Below, piece by piece: positions 26,401 through 28,247 of a stretch of DNA of 28,247 nucleotides. A program made the translations under genes and the position numbers. Origin of the DNA: DAIOHQ01 sp036744635 (GTDB lineage Bacteria > Planctomycetota > Phycisphaerae > Tepidisphaerales > Tepidisphaeraceae); the NCBI GenBank assembly GCA_036744635.1, contig DAIOHQ010000031.1, forward strand, positions 1-28,247, written 5' to 3'. Numbering within the stretch: position 1 is the stretch's first letter; every line of letters begins with the position of its first letter. The notes below the pieces were generated by a model. That model searched no databases, had not been told where the DNA came from, and worked only from the letters and a program-made list of their open reading frames with translations.

Positions 26401-26675
26401 AACTGGCCGGGGATGCCGCGGACGTAGCGCTTTTCTTCGATGGGCTTGCCGTCGGGGCCGACGATTTCGATGATGAAGGCCCCCTGCTTGCCTTCCTTCT
26501 TGAGCTCGTTGTCCACCCCATTCATGATGTTGTCTTCGAGGGCGCCGGCATCATCGCGGGCTTTTTTCGGCGCGGCCAAGGCGGAGGCGGATAGCAACGC
26601 CGCCAGCAGCGGTATCACGAGCCATCCGGCTGACAATCTCGGCGCCTTGCCACTTCCGTTGGTGCGAACCATCAT
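20484..26675 (-). CDS. Giant secreted multidomain protein: glycosidase-like region, beta-propeller, discoidin-like C-terminus
   Basis: 2063 aa. The signal peptide is at 1-34 (WLVIPLLAALLSASALA, then APKK). N-terminal beta-rich domains run to about 385. A region at about 385-720 reads like a TIM-barrel glycosidase (MGWIVAWAKSRIGDKQLWYTIDGANQ near 655). It is followed by a Rossmann-like segment (GTRVIFLPKVKLPFSAE, FIAAGGVVATVGPN, about 760-825) like the trimerisation domain of GH42-type enzymes. Beta-sandwich segments follow. A PQQ/WD-type propeller is at about 1310-1700 (VNAKTGEVVWRRDV, CFKRDGKQVWTKQT). A discoidin-like C-terminus is at about 1900-2063 (FLDGKPSAW, LGLSEIELYE). Catalytic acids could not be assigned, so activity is unproven. 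AGAGGA precedes the ATG. It is the first gene of the minus-strand cluster, 233 bases before the 2565-aa gene. Inferred to be an envelope or surface protein that binds or cleaves polysaccharide. Confidence 0.8.
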   Translation of the reverse strand: MMVRTNGSGKAPRLSAGWLVIPLLAALLSASALAAPKKARDDAGALEDNIMNGVDNELKKEGKQGAFIIEIVGPDGKPIEEKRYVRGIPGQFAVSEFPHMFTLDGKTLFTAGMKLEGELNAGQSAVKVFTDADPDAGDETSYKAKSSANIQPGSYTIDPFDLAIDVEANVTAHHAALTVDGKTLKIHTTPVTFCAVDKKSGFAAPLTGLQLQFGKVNLLTNLTPQAGAYAPLTIYLPWGLDYSSSLGMFRIDETGKIQTQSESFKNGMFVQEVTLGAGKKAAPVGKGYWLMAHNLRRVFRRGEAIKFELVASGEYPGGKLPVLVKAEKTETQVGSLEMPAISGSDSRLFFVDSGKLAPGKYKLAVKSPDSHDYDFEIVEILPRTLQFQHTVNACNSAAFTVDPAGLAAMADAGATTWVSYGHGSLLGPAGPVAGIPSTGAPADAPEELKKPLTPARQILENTQHVGMQMIDYENRAAGFYNEGLAFHHSYKPTIDRQIRRVHIFGQQTEDYPAFKGFTYTWFPALGGYTEGGVCVDPYFGKRMEALQSIVKDKTGATPVPWPEWQKAFKPETSPEVRRQMTDQHRKYWKAEQHYGYYQTLNQWREKLREVDARLISTTSTNAGHDPGTLVSEMANGLDAMSFEHYTDYGDWPASMGWIVAWAKSRIGDKQLWYTIDGANQNPMLAAKAIASMAHGCEGVGLPMLAPSEKRDYAKKKIINDFLAKYGTLAFAYQPDNTVQIMGNVMDGGNYWDEHALYGALMRLGYSPNVLFEETVEAGKIPQGTRVIFLPKVKLPFSAECEASLKKFIAAGGVVATVGPNCYPFDGAKHYEFPLKGLWEVGGFWSHKDFWDEFERERPDIEKMMAELQLAPKWGSEPDKAPIYSMPAGGLQYLAVCSSVAGTIDMAFTPASGLKVKVNGAKKVINLVTQQELPVQDDAVTVDLIAEPAAFLVLLDTAPEGVKLHFPAEVKAGGTFELSADVLGDAKISAAQVPVQYTITDPAGKVRATFDRLSGKDKVQYLTAETDDVGEWTVSAQELLTGVQAQAKLKVTASSSTLNAIAQAPDVFIPHPDRLPLFLKGQGDVRVIIEETQADLEPDAQRIVDALKSAGRTAIVEKVQATSFDTVWLKWFPGPKEEKVLGQIDKGELIGYRGQLSPYVSKATSKFLPEKGGWTDVAPMYLVRNDVVLFSGGRLCVSLAAMNDWQATANFPGKAQGIVDVALSPFWADKHAISVVSNDEAGRKKAVEKLIEVIGKKGEAQQAAAFPASGVAPASNEVIGKERIALEAPMKGMVPPALVKTMTASADGHVAVELKDKTVLLSPSGEVQRITAPSLIEPSMAADGTFYGGKTVTTQLNAAWHFTTAWKVSVEVTPPSGDLKRFWLPEEFDPGDMVDGWQSAYKVSPDGKTFFAPHMGGGYTLIDLQSNISKSFNDATDKVMFYERLRDRPFVNAVQFSGDGQFVVYAASNKPTGYGGMMGPPPFPYCESLRMVNAKTGEVVWRRDVARQDGMELSAMDNAITVADQGKKVAYIDWAQNARMLDETGREIWARQLFDYKPIAGNNANANPKPLRAEFSKDATSAIFASNGHIIIADGDGGNAVALEVPALVDIHIAPDGSCFYTADADGVIGCFKRDGKQVWTKQTTGDRPRLIATDKGVLVGAGNGNLLTFDTSGNVVKTLPLADLKLDKLEFTEVKLQGPGTYREPETLSTLKKVAGARQAKAWQGEGEAKEAFGRKFYAVGAAVQLSAAGPEQHVVHLVYRHKFGGAAVKQDLNSEYGLKATIAETKTEEPKVKQPAGPAPSVTVDNGDKKLTFILDLATPEYRVVDLPCDAKTGCSVTVNPAADLEIAELSIWSFNFPGSNGLYIQPAKAGMQQTDGLDDKKSKDPDDPDTIVLDPTDNASVAKAHAGKMKNAAIFALNGDPDQVQGHYVRQTGNVMDTFDGQKFLDGKPSAWTPAKEGGFGSRMMIDMGYIAKPKLCVTYDRSLKQSEVMSAVAALKAKKTDFQGNNPDLLAFEPRVVRGVTTNDQFFNVFDVSGVDMEALCVYVAGAGTDLGLSEIELYE

Positions 26676-26888
26676 GTCATCCTCTTGCTTGTTATTTACA
26701 GATTGGCGCGACGCTTAGACTCATGCAAATCCTGAGCAATTCGCGCCCGCCCATCCACTGCTACTCCCCGCCCCCGGCGGCGTTGAACCAGAGCACCCAT
26801 ACACTACGTTGAAGTTGGGGCGACGTTCTGCTGATTTATCTCGCCCTTCTGCTCAACAGCCGCGCTTCCGGCTGCTATGCTTTGGCCC

Positions 26889-26987
26889 ATGAGGATATTT
26901 GCAAGATATTCACCCTATAATGCGGACATAGATGACGCCCGGAATTTCCTGGATCAGATTGAGGAACTCAAGTCATGGCTAAAATAA
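26889..26987 (+). CDS. Possible 32-aa small protein overlapping the BolA-like gene
   Basis: The reading frame MRIFARYSPYNADIDDAR... ends at TAA 26985-26987 and overlaps the next gene's ATG (26975) by 13 bases. The peptide is charged and amphipathic (FLDQIEELKSWLK) without a membrane segment. No clear Shine-Dalgarno site is present, and a TATAAT lies inside it (26916-26921), so the stretch might instead be promoter DNA. The overlap and same direction suggest translational coupling if it is real. No family is recognised. Confidence 0.3.
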   Translation: MRIFARYSPYNADIDDARNFLDQIEELKSWLK

Positions 26988-27256
26988 AGGAAGCGCCACA
27001 TTTCCTGGACCGAATGAAGAGCGCACTGGTTGAAGCGCTGAAGGCGAATGGAATTCCGGCGGAGGTGCGCACTGAGGCGGTGCCGACGACCCGGCTGTAC
27101 CGCGTGGCGGTATTCGCGCGGAAGTTCAAAGCATTGAAGCATTCAGAGCGACAGAGCCTGGTCTGGAGGATCGTGGAAAGCGCACTGTCGCCAGATGAGC
27201 AACTGCGCATCAGCATGATTCTGACCCTCACCCCGGAAGAGGCGGACAGCAAATGA
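26975..27256 (+). CDS. BolA-like small protein
   Basis: 93 aa, cytoplasmic. The order of elements follows the BolA family: an N-terminal helix (FLDRMKSALVEALKANGI), strands with LYRVAVFARKF, then KALKHSERQSLVWRIVESAL in the place of the BolA helix-turn-helix-like RHRxVYxAL. It ends with a strand and TPEEAD, where BolA proteins end in TPEE. Differences: the R-H of the signature is R-Q here, and the invariant C-terminal His used with glutaredoxin for iron-sulfur binding is not evident (LRISMIL). Function may therefore differ from BolA/IbaG. It overlaps the next gene by ATGA at 27253-27256 and is preceded by the putative 32-aa ORF. The fold assignment is an inference from pattern only. Confidence 0.5.
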   Translation: MAKIKEAPHFLDRMKSALVEALKANGIPAEVRTEAVPTTRLYRVAVFARKFKALKHSERQSLVWRIVESALSPDEQLRISMILTLTPEEADSK

Positions 27257-27669
27257 TTACGGCGGGGAGATGGATTGTCGCTTTCAGTCAACGACCGTAC
27301 TCCACGAAAATGATGCGAGCCAGATCGTCCAAGCATGTGACCGCAGGGTCTCAAGGCACGTTGTACCTGAACGATGAAGTTGCGGGAGCGGTGATCGTGC
27401 GGGGGTATGAGGCTTCGTGGAACTATGGGGAGTTCACGCCCACGGCGGCGTTTTCGAAGTTTGCGGCGCTGTTTGGGGAATGGTCGCTGCTGATGCACGC
27501 CGATGGCGGAGGCGAGCGGCTGAGCGAAGCCGCCGGGGAAGAGCTGCGCCGCGCGGAATGCGCTATCGACGCCCTGCGCGCTCGTATTTACTTTCCCGAA
27601 CGCGATGAGACTCACGCCTGCGCCCAGATCAATCTGGACGGATCGCTGATTGAATGGAAGGAATATTGA
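27253..27669 (+). CDS. Hypothetical protein, 138 aa
   Basis: Not recognised. It starts at the ATGA overlap with the BolA-like gene. It has no signal peptide or membrane helix; the N-terminal 30 residues are basic (FSQRPYSTKMMRARSSKH). The rest alternates strands and helices (GTLYLNDEVAGAVIVRGYEA, WNYGEFTPTAAFSKFAALFGEW, LSEAAGEELRRAECAIDALRARI) and ends LIEWKEY. Its end overlaps the ATG at 27654 and lies just before the chosen start (27672) of the thioredoxin-like gene. Tight spacing suggests an operon with both neighbours. A later start at the ATG pair near 27310 is possible. Confidence 0.6.
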   Translation: MITAGRWIVAFSQRPYSTKMMRARSSKHVTAGSQGTLYLNDEVAGAVIVRGYEASWNYGEFTPTAAFSKFAALFGEWSLLMHADGGGERLSEAAGEELRRAECAIDALRARIYFPERDETHACAQINLDGSLIEWKEY

Positions 27670-27671
27670 GG

Positions 27672-28139
27672 ATGAAAGAATCGTTCAAGCCGGTGGTGGG
27701 AATTTTCGTCATCGTGGCCGCGGTGTGGGCGGTGGTGGGAATCAGCAGATTTTTCGGGGGGAAGGACCGGGTGCCGTGGCGGCACGATTTTTCCAGCGGC
27801 CGGGCGGAGGCGTTGAATTCCGGCAAGCCGATGCTGCTGTATCTGACGGCGAGTTGGTGTGAGCCGTGCCAGAAGCTCAAGACGACCACCTGGGCGGATG
27901 ACGAGGTGAATGCGGCCTTGAGCAAGTACGTGCCGGTGAAAGTGGATGTGGATGAGTCGGCTGACATCGCCGGCGAATATGGGGCGGCCGACGGGCTGCC
28001 CTGTTTCGTGCTTTTCAATGCCGCCGGCGAGCCGACACAGGTGCATAATGGGTATCTTGGGCCGGGGGATTTTGTGCAGTGGATGCGGGAAAGGCCGGTG
28101 ACGGTAATCACGACAACGCGGAGCAGCATTGGGGAGTGA
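27672..28139 (+). CDS. Membrane-anchored thioredoxin-like protein, WCEPC active site
   Basis: 155 aa. One N-terminal helix (about 8-27, VVGIFVIVAAVWAVVGISRF) anchors a thioredoxin fold facing the periplasm. The active site ASWCEPCQKLK has C63 and C66, as in thiol-disulfide reductases. The cis-proline loop reads GLPCFVLF, with a Cys after the proline where Thr is common. The fold has the thioredoxin_7/DsbD-gamma style (GKPMLLYLTASWC, TTWADDEVNAAL, VPVKVDVDE). An ATG at 27654 is open, but AAGGA 9 bases before 27672 and the membrane segment favour 27672. It probably reduces or isomerises disulfides in secreted proteins; the substrate is unknown. It closes the run of small overlapping genes. Confidence 0.88.
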   Translation: MKESFKPVVGIFVIVAAVWAVVGISRFFGGKDRVPWRHDFSSGRAEALNSGKPMLLYLTASWCEPCQKLKTTTWADDEVNAALSKYVPVKVDVDESADIAGEYGAADGLPCFVLFNAAGEPTQVHNGYLGPGDFVQWMRERPVTVITTTRSSIGE

Positions 28140-28236
28140 GACCGATCGGTATCTGCCGGCGCAGACGGTGGACGAGTCCGACCAGCCTATTTCTTAACAC
28201 TACAGCGCTACGTCCGCATCGGATAGGAGCGAAGTC

Positions 28237-28247
28237 GTGAGTTCTTG
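28237..28247 (+). CDS. Possible start of a further gene, cut by the window end
   Basis: A GTG at 28237 is preceded by AGGAG (28225-28229) at 7-base spacing, a good ribosome-binding arrangement. Only the first codons (GTG AGT TCT) are in the window, so no product can be named. The ~100 bases between this and the thioredoxin-like gene show no other gene. Confidence 0.3.

Noticed and set aside
24414..26594. A 726-codon plus-strand open frame opposite the 2063-aa gene
   Set aside because: Antisense shadow of a gene with a signal peptide and recognisable domains. The translated composition is Gly/Val/Ala-rich and lacks motifs.
26899..26921. TTGCAA...TATAAT promoter for the small-gene group
   Set aside because: The spacer is only 11 bases, too short for a normal sigma-70 promoter. 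The TATAAT alone is recorded as an alternative explanation for the 32-aa ORF.

Overview
The window looks like chromosomal DNA of a planctomycete, most likely class Phycisphaerae. This is inferred from high GC content, a short membrane protein ending in a CxxCGYDLRATP zinc-ribbon-like tail, a DUF4159 protein beside ExbB/ExbD genes, giant secreted TPR proteins, and many short hairpin repeats between genes (ACGGGTTGGAAACCCGT, AAGAATGTCCGCCCCACC and CGACTCACAAGTGAGTCG types). No rRNA, tRNA, CRISPR array, integrase or transposase was seen.

Left part (1-4553). Separate housekeeping or small genes lie here: an AlaC-type aminotransferase, a planctomycete-type small membrane protein, a beta-carbonic anhydrase, an unknown cytoplasmic protein on the minus strand, and holo-ACP synthase (AcpS). 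Dispersed repeats lie between them. One seems to have been captured into the 3' end of the small membrane protein gene. A 29-bp-arm inverted repeat separates the convergent carbonic anhydrase and unknown genes.

Centre (4554-26675). About 22 kb, nearly 80% of the window, is one co-directional minus-strand cluster. In transcription order it encodes: a 2063-aa secreted protein (glycosidase-like region, beta-propeller, discoidin-like C-terminus); a 2565-aa secreted TPR protein with repeated beta modules and a PA14-like region; two more secreted TPR proteins (518 and 769 aa); an ExbB/TolQ-type proton-channel subunit; two different ExbD/TolR-type subunits; a small single-span protein; and a five-span protein ending in a periplasmic DUF4159 domain. 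ExbB and the ExbDs are joined by ATGA overlaps. Hairpin repeats sit only at the block boundaries: between the 2063-aa and 2565-aa genes, before exbB, and after the second exbD. The working model is a Tol/Ton-like machine that uses the proton gradient across the inner membrane to act on very large periplasmic or surface proteins. The proteins are recognisable as families, but the combination and its job are not obvious from known systems. It is the best candidate here for an undescribed system.

Right part (26889-28247). A plus-strand group of small overlapping genes follows: a 32-aa ORF, a BolA-like 93-aa protein, an unknown 138-aa protein, and a membrane-anchored thioredoxin-like protein with a WCEPC active site. 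A possible next gene starts at the very end of the window.
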